The position numbers were made by a program, and so were the translations under genes. From NCBI GenBank assembly GCA_019232645.1, contig JAFANO010000276.1, forward strand, positions 1 through 7,815: a DNA stretch of 7,815 nt, read 5' to 3'. Shown piece by piece: positions 1 to 6,599 of this stretch. Numbering within the stretch: position 1 is the first letter of the stretch; each line of letters starts with the position of its first letter. Below the pieces are notes generated by a model, which searched no databases, was not told the DNA's origin, and worked only from the letters and a program-made list of their open reading frames with translations. Origin of the DNA: Planctomycetaceae bacterium. Its GTDB lineage: Bacteria > Planctomycetota > Planctomycetia > Isosphaerales > Isosphaeraceae.

Positions 1-2112
1 CCGAAGACGCCGCAGGAGCTGACCTGGAGGATCGAGGCCCGCCAGAACCTCTTCTTCCTCGGCCCGGTCCCCGTCTTCTATTACCCCCGGTTCGTCGGCA
101 ACGCCGACGACCTCGAGCCGCCGCTCCGCTCGGTCATCTTCCGGAACAACAACTACCTCGGCAATCAGGTGCTCAGCGACTTCAACGGCTTCCGGCTCCT
201 CAGCATCCGGCAGCCCGTCTGGATCGACAACTGGAACGTCGACCTCGACTACCTGAGCATGCGGACCAAGGACTTCCCCGCGCTGGGGAGCGAGATCGCC
301 TGGTTCGGCAAGGACTTCCTCCGCGACCTGACCGACCCGTATCACCGGCGCAAGGACCCCGTCGCCTCGTCGAGCTCGCCCGACGGCTACTTCGGCTACT
401 TCGATATCTGGGGCCTGCACGACTCCGGGGTCGATGACCTGGGCAGCGGTCCCGCCATCATCACGAATACCCGCTCGAGCGAGCTGAGATTCGGCAAGGC
501 GGGCATCCAGCGCGGCCCGAACAGTGTCCCGCACGTCCCCCCCCTCGGCGTCCCGGCGTTCGTGAATCCCCGGTTCCGCGTCAACCTCCGGCACATGCAA
601 TCGCTGCTCGGCGAGGACGCCGACCAGGACGAGGACTTCCGGATCCAGGTCGAGGCCGCCTACCTCTCCGACCGCTACTTCCTGGAGGAGTACTACAAGC
701 GCCTGAATGAAACCGGGCTCGACCAGGAGACGCTCGCCTACCTGATCCGCCAGAAGCACAACTGGGCCTGGTCGATCTGGACCGAGGCGAACCTCCAGAA
801 CTTCTATACCGACACGCAGTGGCTCCCCCGGGTCGACTACTACCGGCTGGGCGACGCGGTGTTCAACAAGTGGTTCACCTACGATCAACACACAGGCCTC
901 GACTACGCCAACACGCACACGGCGGCCGAGGTCAACAACCCGTTCATCTTCGCCTTCATGCCCTACGACCCGATCTCGAACACCTCTCGCACGTTCCAGT
1001 CCGGCCGGTTCTACACCAACCACGAGCTCGACCTGCCGCTGAACTTCGCCAACATCCTCCGCGTCGTGCCCTACGTGCAGGGGCAGGCGGTCGGCTGGAC
1101 CAACCAGATCAACGGCCAGGCGATCGGCCGCGTCTGGGGCGCCGTCGGCGCCCGCCTCGACTTCATGGTCTGGAAGAAATACCCCAACGTCGAGAGCGAG
1201 TTGTTCAACGTCCACGGCCTGAACAACAAGATTAGCTTCCAGGCCGACTACCGCGACGCCTACTCGAACGTCAAGCTCCAGCAACTCGGCGTCCAGGACG
1301 ACCTGGACGACAACACCGACGAGTCCACCCGACGCTACTTCGCCCTGACCAACTACACCGGAGGGGTCCTGCCGCCGCAGTACGACCCGAGGCACCTCAT
1401 CCTGCGCCGCGTCCTCTCGCCGATCACCGGCCCGACCGACATCCAGGCATCGATCGAGACCTTGCAGCTCAACATCCACCAGCGGCTCCAGACCAAGCGC
1501 GGGCCGGAGGGGCGGCGGCGGGTCATCGACTACATGACCCTCGACGCCACCACCACCTATTTCCCGTACGCCAGCCGCGACAACTTCAACAAGCCATTCG
1601 GCCAGAACATGTATAATTGGCAATGGTTCGTCGGCGACCGGACCAGCGTCATCTCCTACGGCTGGTTCGAGTTCTTCGACATCACCGGCAAGCCGATCTT
1701 CCCCACCAACACGGGCAGGCACAACAACCCGTTCGGGCTCAACGTGGTCACCTCGGGCGTCTCGATCAGCCGGCCGCCCCGCGGCAACGTCTACATCGGC
1801 TGCACAGTGCTCGACACGGGACCGATCAACACCTCGGCGCTGACGACCACCTTGTCATACTGGCTCAGCCCGAAATGGTACGGGTCGTATTCGAACATGT
1901 ACGACTTCGGCAACGGGATCCTGCTGTCGTCCTATTTCGCGGTGACGCGGGTCGGCTCCGACTACTTGACCTCGATCGGCCTGAGCGTCGACCCGCAGCG
2001 CAACAGCTACATGTTCGCGGTCCAGATCGCGCCGCGGCTCAGCCCGAACATCCGGCTCGGCTCGGGCGTCGGGACGACGCAATTCGACTCGCGGCTGGCG
2101 CCGACCCAATGA
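1..2112 (+). CDS. lptD: LPS-assembly protein LptD (OstA/Imp family), 5' end outside window
   Basis: LptD is the outer-membrane barrel that receives LPS from the periplasmic Lpt bridge and inserts it into the outer leaflet. The frame is open from base 1 with no stop, so the gene starts upstream; the first in-window start codon (GTG 169) lies inside the domain and is not a real start. Of 703 visible residues, the first 30 carry the junction typical of the family, where the beta-taco domain passes into the barrel: W9-R-I-E-A-R, then GPVPVFYYPRF at 21-31. The rest is long, rich in aromatic residues, Asn, Asp and Thr, with alternating patterns and no hydrophobic helix, as expected of a large beta barrel. 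The N-terminal signal and most of the beta-taco domain are not visible. I see only one cysteine (C601), so the paired disulfides of E. coli LptD cannot form within this part. The C-terminus ends in Gln rather than the usual aromatic residue. The family call is firm; the substrate (LPS) is inferred. Confidence 0.82.
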   Translation, partial: PKTPQELTWRIEARQNLFFLGPVPVFYYPRFVGNADDLEPPLRSVIFRNNNYLGNQVLSDFNGFRLLSIRQPVWIDNWNVDLDYLSMRTKDFPALGSEIAWFGKDFLRDLTDPYHRRKDPVASSSSPDGYFGYFDIWGLHDSGVDDLGSGPAIITNTRSSELRFGKAGIQRGPNSVPHVPPLGVPAFVNPRFRVNLRHMQSLLGEDADQDEDFRIQVEAAYLSDRYFLEEYYKRLNETGLDQETLAYLIRQKHNWAWSIWTEANLQNFYTDTQWLPRVDYYRLGDAVFNKWFTYDQHTGLDYANTHTAAEVNNPFIFAFMPYDPISNTSRTFQSGRFYTNHELDLPLNFANILRVVPYVQGQAVGWTNQINGQAIGRVWGAVGARLDFMVWKKYPNVESELFNVHGLNNKISFQADYRDAYSNVKLQQLGVQDDLDDNTDESTRRYFALTNYTGGVLPPQYDPRHLILRRVLSPITGPTDIQASIETLQLNIHQRLQTKRGPEGRRRVIDYMTLDATTTYFPYASRDNFNKPFGQNMYNWQWFVGDRTSVISYGWFEFFDITGKPIFPTNTGRHNNPFGLNVVTSGVSISRPPRGNVYIGCTVLDTGPINTSALTTTLSYWLSPKWYGSYSNMYDFGNGILLSSYFAVTRVGSDYLTSIGLSVDPQRNSYMFAVQIAPRLSPNIRLGSGVGTTQFDSRLAPTQ

Positions 2113-2160
2113 CCCTCGGGGGACGACCGGACGTGACTGGACCGCATCCGCATCGGCGTC

Positions 2161-2167
2161 AGGGAGG
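2161..2167 (+). promoter_or_regulatory. Ribosome binding site for the DgkA-like gene
   Basis: AGGGAGG lies 4 bases before the ATG at 2172. It decides that start over an in-frame GTG at 2133, which has no comparable site in front of it. Confidence 0.6.
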
Positions 2168-2171
2168 ACCC

Positions 2172-2657
2172 ATGCGCCACGATCCTGCCGAGACCGGCCC
2201 CGAACGCGACCGCGCGACGGCGATGGACGCGGGGAGCTCGTGGGAGGACGCGTACGATCCCCCGCCCCCCTGGGCCGCGCGGGCCGGCCGGCGGAACACG
2301 CGCGAGAAGGTCGCCGCCGGGTTACGCGGGCTCAAGCATGCCATCCGCGGCGATTCCAGCTTCTTCGTGCACGGCTATCGGTTCACCCTGGTCGCCCTGA
2401 CGGCCGCGCTGCTGGGCGTCAGTCCCTGGGCTTGGTGCCTCCTGGTGTTCGCCGCCTGCTTGGTCCTGCTCTCCGAGCTGACCCACAGCGCCATCGACAC
2501 CCTGGCGCGATCGATCGGCGACCCTGAGGAACCGCGCCTCAAGGTGGTCCGCGAGATCGCCACTGGCGGCGTGCTGGTCTCCGTCCTCGCCGGTGCCACG
2601 ATCGTCGTCATTGTGCTGGTCATGAAGCTCGGCGAATTGCTCGGCTGGTGGCAATGA
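2172..2657 (+). CDS. dgkA: DgkA-family lipid kinase (diacylglycerol/undecaprenol kinase relative) with altered active site
   Basis: The protein has 161 residues. Prokaryotic DgkA enzymes are small three-helix inner-membrane trimers that phosphorylate diacylglycerol or undecaprenol with ATP. Here residues 1-45 form a polar, Pro-rich cytoplasmic tail (four prolines at 30-33). A surface helix (GLRGLKHAIRG, 50-60) follows, then hydrophobic helices at about 71-83, 86-101 and 131-151. The core aligns with E. coli DgkA (recalled sequence) without gaps: D61 falls at E28, E102 at E69, H105 at N72, D109 at E76, R127 at K94 and E128 at D95. The general base (E102) is kept, but the other five positions are changed, four of them conservatively. 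It could therefore be a divergent active kinase, one with another substrate, or a non-catalytic relative. The lptD stop is 59 bases upstream with no terminator visible, so co-transcription is likely. The fold call is good; the activity is uncertain. Confidence 0.72.
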   Translation: MRHDPAETGPERDRATAMDAGSSWEDAYDPPPPWAARAGRRNTREKVAAGLRGLKHAIRGDSSFFVHGYRFTLVALTAALLGVSPWAWCLLVFAACLVLLSELTHSAIDTLARSIGDPEEPRLKVVREIATGGVLVSVLAGATIVVIVLVMKLGELLGWWQ

Positions 2658-2677
2658 TCTCCCGTCCTCGGCGGCCC

Positions 2678-2759
2678 GGGGAGGGAGCTGGGAAATGGGG
2701 GGCAGGAGATGGGAAAACCCTCTCACCCGCACTCCCAATCTCCCACTCCCTTGTTCCCC
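2678..2759. repeat. Purine block and its approximate inverted copy: two-strand G-run element / imperfect hairpin
   Basis: The + strand has G-runs at 2678-2681, 2683-2685, 2690-2692 and 2697-2702, with loops of 1, 4 and 4 bases, which fits the usual four-run G-quadruplex pattern. The - strand has six G-runs across 2718-2759 with loops of 3 to 5 bases. The segments 2690-2714 and 2733-2758 are also imperfect inverted copies (about 19 of 25 matched; the loop-side stem GGAGAT+GGGA pairs with TCCCAATCTCC, one base bulged). The loop is 2715-2732. No T-tract follows, so it is not a standard intrinsic terminator, although its place after the DgkA-like gene would suit transcript ending or pausing. Confidence 0.5.
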
Positions 2760-2816
2760 TCGCGTGAAGGATGAATCCGGGCCGAACGGCGACACGAACC
2801 GGGTGACCTGTGCGGC

Positions 2817-2845
2817 TTCTCAAACGCTCGGCGAGCCACTAAACT
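2817..2845 (+). promoter_or_regulatory. Weak sigma70-like promoter candidate for the dehydratase operon
   Basis: TTCTCA (2817-2822, 4 of 6 to TTGACA) and TAAACT (2840-2845, 4 of 6 to TATAAT) are separated by 17 bases. They lie about 60 bases before the ATG at 2908 in the only gap in front of this unit. Such matches arise often by chance and the promoter rules of this organism are unknown. Confidence 0.22.
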
Positions 2846-2907
2846 GAACGTCGAAGGCGGTTTTCCCTCGCGGATCGGGTCATCATCAGGGTGAAGGGCA
2901 GGGATTC

Positions 2908-4467
2908 ATGGCGACGGCGGCCGAGGGGCAGCGGGCGGTCCTCTTGCGGGGCGATGACAACGTGGCGGTCGCCTCCCGGCCGATCCCCAAGGGGTACGTC
3001 CTCGAGGTCGGCGGTCGCCGGGTCGAGGTCCGCGAGCCGATCGCGCTGGGGCACAAGGTGGCGCTGACGGCGATCGAGCCGGGCGAGCCGGTCCGGAAGT
3101 ATGGCCAGGTCATCGGGTTCGCCGCGCGGGCCATCCCCGAGGGGGCCTGGGTCCACGTGCACAACGTCACGGCCGACGCGTTCGCGCGCGACTACGCCTT
3201 CGCCAGCGAGCGCCCGCCGGTCCCGAGGTGCGCGCCCCGGACGTTCCGCGGCTTCCTGCGGCACGACGGCCGGGTCGGTACCCGCAACTACGTCGCGGTC
3301 ATCAGCACCGTCAACTGCTCGGCGAGCACGTCACGGGCGATCTCCGACCGGTTCCGGGACGAGTCCTGGCGCCAGGACTTCCCCAACGTCGACGGCGTCT
3401 TCGCGATCACGCACAAGGGGGGATGCGCCATCCCGCACGGCGGGCCCGACCACCGGATCCTCGAGTCGGTGCTCGCCGGGTTCGCCACCCATCCCAACGT
3501 CGCGGCGTACGTGATCGTCGGCCTCGGGTGCGAGGTCAGCCAGGCGCGGCAGTTCGTCGAGTCGCACGACCTGGTCACGGTCGGGGCGGCCCTGGAGGAC
3601 AAGGCCTCAGCCCGGCCGCGCGTCCTGAACATCCAGGACCAGGGCGGGATGACCCGGACGGTCGAGGCGGCGGTCGAGGCCGTCCACCGGCTCCTGCCCG
3701 AGGCCAACGCCTGGACCCGGACCGAACAGCCGGCCTCGAAGATCGTCATGGCGATGGAGTGCGGCGGCTCCGACGGCAATTCGGGGGTGACTGCCAACCC
3801 GGCGGTGGGCGTGGCCGCCGACCTGGTCGTCGCGCAGGGCGGGATCGCCGTCCTGGGCGAGACGACCGAGATCTACGGCGCCGAGCACCTGCTGACCCGA
3901 CGCGCCGTCAGCCCCGCCGTCGGCCAGAAGCTGGTCGACCGGATCGAGTGGTGGGAGTGGTACGCCCACGTCTTCGGTGCCGAGATCAACAACAACCCCT
4001 CCCCCGGCAACAAGGCGGGCGGCCTGACGACGATCTACGAGAAGTCGCTCGGGGCGCTGGCCAAGGCGGGCTCGACCGCGTTGGTCGACGTCGTCGGCTA
4101 CGCCGAGAGGCTCGAGACGCCCGGCCTGATCTTCATGGACACCCCCGGCTACGACCCTCCCTGCACCACCGGGCTGGTCGCCGGCGGCGCCAACGTCCTG
4201 GTTTTCACCACCGGGCGCGGCAGCGTCCTCGGCCTGAAGCCGACCCCATGCATCAAGGTGGCGACCAACACCCCGATGTTCGACCGCATGGCCGACGACA
4301 TGGACCTGAACGCCGGCACGATCCTGGAGGGGGAGCCGGTCGAGAGCGTCGGCCGTCGGATCTTTGACCTGGTCCTCGAGGTCGCCGGCGGCCGCAAGAC
4401 CCGGAGCGAGCGTGGCGGGGTCGGCGAGGAGGAGTTCTCCCCTTGGAACATCGGGCCGGTCCTTTGA
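2908..4467 (+). CDS. uxaA: UxaA/GarD-family sugar-acid dehydratase (altronate dehydratase-like)
   Basis: The protein has 519 residues, close to UxaA (about 495) and GarD (about 523). These enzymes remove water from aldonic or aldaric acids; UxaA turns D-altronate into 2-keto-3-deoxy-gluconate in the cytoplasm. An N-terminal SAF domain (about 10-90) has DNVAVA (17-22), GHKVAL (48-53) and a VHVHN stretch before 90. The catalytic part starts at F113 (FRGFLRHDGRVGTRNY) and shows STVNC (C137), GGC (C173), GLGCE (C208), ECGGSD (284-289), GAEHLL, NPSPGNKAGG (363-372) and a late FTTGRGS. The four cysteines sit where UxaA and GarD carry theirs (recalled sequences). GAEHLL leans to UxaA, while LLTRRAV and the WxxWY stretch recall GarD, so altronate is the better guess but not certain. 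R14 stands where UxaA and GarD have His. ATG 2908 is the first start in this frame, with weak GGG-rich sites in front. No other uronate genes are in the window. Confidence 0.85.
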   Translation: MATAAEGQRAVLLRGDDNVAVASRPIPKGYVLEVGGRRVEVREPIALGHKVALTAIEPGEPVRKYGQVIGFAARAIPEGAWVHVHNVTADAFARDYAFASERPPVPRCAPRTFRGFLRHDGRVGTRNYVAVISTVNCSASTSRAISDRFRDESWRQDFPNVDGVFAITHKGGCAIPHGGPDHRILESVLAGFATHPNVAAYVIVGLGCEVSQARQFVESHDLVTVGAALEDKASARPRVLNIQDQGGMTRTVEAAVEAVHRLLPEANAWTRTEQPASKIVMAMECGGSDGNSGVTANPAVGVAADLVVAQGGIAVLGETTEIYGAEHLLTRRAVSPAVGQKLVDRIEWWEWYAHVFGAEINNNPSPGNKAGGLTTIYEKSLGALAKAGSTALVDVVGYAERLETPGLIFMDTPGYDPPCTTGLVAGGANVLVFTTGRGSVLGLKPTPCIKVATNTPMFDRMADDMDLNAGTILEGEPVESVGRRIFDLVLEVAGGRKTRSERGGVGEEEFSPWNIGPVL

Positions 4468-6599
4468 GCCAAGGGGCGGGCGCCGCCGGCGTGCTGCTGA
4501 TCCTGGCCGCGCTGGAGGCCGCCTGGCTCGGCTGGTTCCTGGTCGAGCCGTTGCCCAACGTGGCCCACATCGGGGGCCGGATCGCCCGCTGGATGCTCCT
4601 GGCGAAGGCCCTGCCGCAGGTCGTGCCGGGCGTCCGGTTCGAGCAATCGTACCTCGGCCAGGCGGTCGGGAACCTCGGCCATGTCGAGAACCTCCCCCAG
4701 CGGCTGCCGATCGTCCTGGGCGCCGCGCTGATCGCGGCCTCGGCGCTGGGGTTGGGAAGCCTCGTCCTCCGCGCCCTGGGACTCCATCGGCTCCTGGACC
4801 GGGCCGAGCGCATCCCGCTGGCCTTCGGGCTCGGGGCGATTGGGCTCGGGCTGATGGCCCTGGTCGCGGGACGGGCCGGCCTGCTCGGCCCCTGGCCGAC
4901 CCGCGTCGGCCTCGGGTCGTTCGTCGTGCTGGGAGTTTCGACCCTGGACCTACGGCGAGGAGGTCTGCCGAGGATGTCGCCCGCGCGGCTGGCGCCGTTC
5001 TTGGTCGTCGCGCCGTTCGTATTGGTGATGGCCCTGGGGGCGATGCTGCCGGCGACCGACTTCGACGCGATCGAGTATCACTTGCAAGGGCCCAAGGAGT
5101 ATTTCCAGGCGGGCCGGGTGATGTTCCTGCCGCACAACGTCTACACGAGCATGCCGTTCGGCGTGGAGATGCTCCACCTGCTGGGCATGGAGGTGCTCGG
5201 CGACTGGTGGTGGGGGGCGCCGGCCGGCCAGCTCGTCGTGGCGGCCTTCGCGCCGGCCTCGGCGGCGCTGGTCGCGGTGACGGCCCGCCGCTGGGCGTCG
5301 CCCCGCGCGGCCTGGGTCGCGGCGGCCGTCTACCTGACGACCCCCTGGGTCGTCCGGGTCTCGGCGCTGCCCTACGTCGAGGGGCCGCTCTGCTTCTACC
5401 ACGCCGCGCTGGTCTGGGCCTCGGCGCGGGCGTGGTCGGCCGGCCCAGACCTCGGGCCCCGGCTCTGGGCCGTCGTCGGCCTGCTCGCGGGCGGGGCGAT
5501 GTCGTGCAAGTACCCTGCGCTGATCTCGGCGGTGATCCCCTTCGGGGTCCTGGCGCTGGTCGCGGCGCTCCGCGATCGGTCTGCGAAGGTCCCGCGAGCC
5601 TTCGCCGCGGGCGCGGCAGTCGTGATGACCCCCTGGCTCGCGAAGAACGCCCTCGACACGGGCAACCCCGTCTATCCGCTCGCCTACAACGTCTTTGGCG
5701 GGCGGTATTGGGATGCCGAGCTGGACGCCAAATGGTCGAAGGCGCACGGCCCGAGGCCCGTTTCAATGCCTGCGCTGGTCGCGTCGGCCCTCGACGTCGC
5801 CGGTCGCTCCGACTGGCAGTCGCCGCTCTACGTCGCGCTGACGCCGCTGGCGCTGTTCCGCCCCGGCTCGCGCCGGGCGGCCGGGGCGCTCTGGGCTTTC
5901 GCGGCCTACATCTTCGTGACCTGGTGGCTGCTGACCCATCGCCTGGACCGCTTCTGGTTGCCGATCCTGCCCCCGCTCGCGGTCCTGGCCGGGCTGGGGG
6001 CCGACTGGACGCGAAGCCGAGGCTGGTCGATCTTTCTCGGGGCAGTCCTGATCCTCTCGATCGCCGCGAACCTTGCCTTCGTCTCGACCGAGCTGGTCGC
6101 CGGGCCCAACGCCTGGACGGCCGACCTCGGAGACCTCCGCGACCGGGTCCCCGCGCTGCTCAACCGGCCACTGGCCCGGCTCGACGCCGAGCTGCCCCCG
6201 GATGCCAAAATCCTGCTCGTCGGGCAGGCGGCGGTCTTCCATCTCCGTCACCCGATCGTTTACAACACGGTCTTCAACCACGAGACCCTGGAGACCCTGG
6301 CACGGGACCGGTCGCCCGGGCAGCTCCGGCGGGCCCTCCGTCAGCGGGGCGTGACCCACGTGTACGTCGATTGGTCCGAGATCGACCGCTATCGCTCGCC
6401 CGGCAATTACGGCTTCACGGCGTTCGTGACGCCCGGGCGGCTCGCCGAATGGGTCGGCTCGGGCGTGCTCGAACCCCCGATCCGGATCGGCCCGAGGCAG
6501 GAGCTCTACCGGGTCGGCCCGGGCCCGCTCGGCGGGCCCGGAGCGGAGGACCGGGCCGGGGAAGGCTTCGGCAGGGAGGGCGAGGCATGGACGCGCTGA
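4443..6599 (+). CDS. Polytopic GT-C-like membrane glycosyltransferase (ArnT/PMT-like)
   Basis: The protein has 718 residues. GT-C enzymes move a sugar from a polyprenyl-phosphate donor onto a lipid, protein or glycan on the outer face of the inner membrane. Hydrophobic helices run at about 17-34, 89-112, 124-148, 155-169 and 183-202, with many more to about 550. After the fifth comes D206-F-D208-A-I-E-Y-H213, then LQGPKEYFQAG and a P-F-G-V-E-M stretch. This resembles the acidic motif region of ArnT/PMT-type enzymes, and D206/D208 are candidate catalytic acids. A soluble C-terminal domain follows (DAKILLVGQ from 587, later THVYVDWSEIDRY) and a Gly/Glu-rich tail. The start is TTG. TTG 4443 has AGGAGG (4427-4432) 10 bases ahead, but those bases also code for a conserved Glu run of the dehydratase; TTG 4464 would give a 4-base overlap with the dehydratase stop. 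Donor and acceptor are unknown. The class call is good, the exact family less so. Confidence 0.7.
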   Translation: MEHRAGPLSQGAGAAGVLLILAALEAAWLGWFLVEPLPNVAHIGGRIARWMLLAKALPQVVPGVRFEQSYLGQAVGNLGHVENLPQRLPIVLGAALIAASALGLGSLVLRALGLHRLLDRAERIPLAFGLGAIGLGLMALVAGRAGLLGPWPTRVGLGSFVVLGVSTLDLRRGGLPRMSPARLAPFLVVAPFVLVMALGAMLPATDFDAIEYHLQGPKEYFQAGRVMFLPHNVYTSMPFGVEMLHLLGMEVLGDWWWGAPAGQLVVAAFAPASAALVAVTARRWASPRAAWVAAAVYLTTPWVVRVSALPYVEGPLCFYHAALVWASARAWSAGPDLGPRLWAVVGLLAGGAMSCKYPALISAVIPFGVLALVAALRDRSAKVPRAFAAGAAVVMTPWLAKNALDTGNPVYPLAYNVFGGRYWDAELDAKWSKAHGPRPVSMPALVASALDVAGRSDWQSPLYVALTPLALFRPGSRRAAGALWAFAAYIFVTWWLLTHRLDRFWLPILPPLAVLAGLGADWTRSRGWSIFLGAVLILSIAANLAFVSTELVAGPNAWTADLGDLRDRVPALLNRPLARLDAELPPDAKILLVGQAAVFHLRHPIVYNTVFNHETLETLARDRSPGQLRRALRQRGVTHVYVDWSEIDRYRSPGNYGFTAFVTPGRLAEWVGSGVLEPPIRIGPRQELYRVGPGPLGGPGAEDRAGEGFGREGEAWTR
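6519..6541 (+). other. Very stable GC-only hairpin at the end of the glycosyltransferase gene
   Basis: CCGGGCCCGC (6519-6528) and GCGGGCCCGG (6532-6541) are perfect inverted copies around a TCG loop, giving 10 G-C pairs. The hairpin lies inside the glycosyltransferase coding sequence (PGPLGGPG codons), 45 bases before the next ATG. It could slow ribosomes, stabilise the upstream mRNA, or tune expression of the last gene. It may also be a by-product of Gly/Pro codons in GC-rich DNA. Confidence 0.45.
6575..6579 (+). promoter_or_regulatory. Ribosome binding site for the HpnA-like gene
   Basis: GGAGG within AGGGAGGG lies 7 bases before the ATG at 6587. It fixes the start of the epimerase inside the end of the preceding gene; the same frame stays open far upstream and gives no other guide to the start. 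Confidence 0.7.

Larger units (their letters stand above)
2658..2907. other. Non-coding gap between the two operons
   Basis: These 250 bases lie between the DgkA-like gene and the dehydratase. No reading frame here looks coding. The first half holds the G-run/inverted element; the second half holds a weak promoter-like pair and the dehydratase leader. It is the only sizeable gap before the three-gene unit, so a promoter for that unit most likely lies here. Confidence 0.6.

Noticed and set aside
2140..2156. Short tandem CGCATC copies in the lptD-dgkA gap
   Set aside because: Only two 6-base copies; readily due to chance.
1617..2171. Upstream extension of the DgkA-like frame
   Set aside because: It overlaps lptD in another frame and has Arg/Gln-rich noise composition. 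The ATG at 2172 has a well-placed ribosome binding site.
2133..2171. GTG 2133 as alternative start of the DgkA-like gene
   Set aside because: In frame, but no good ribosome binding site precedes it and it would add only 13 residues outside the domain.
2322..2823. - strand frames over the DgkA-like gene and the gap
   Set aside because: No family features, and composition like other antisense shadows here. The + strand frame encodes a good three-helix membrane protein.
3607..5766. Long open frame on the - strand (719 codons) across the dehydratase and glycosyltransferase
   Set aside because: Its product is Arg/Pro/Ala-rich low-complexity sequence with no recognisable domain. The + strand genes under it have clear family motifs. 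Long stop-free antisense frames are expected at this GC content.
4364..6586. Open frame continuous with and upstream of the epimerase, which could suggest a 1092-residue fusion
   Set aside because: The upstream part is Arg/Gly/Pro-rich and out of frame with the glycosyltransferase. The epimerase has its own ribosome binding site and a Rossmann motif right after the ATG at 6587.
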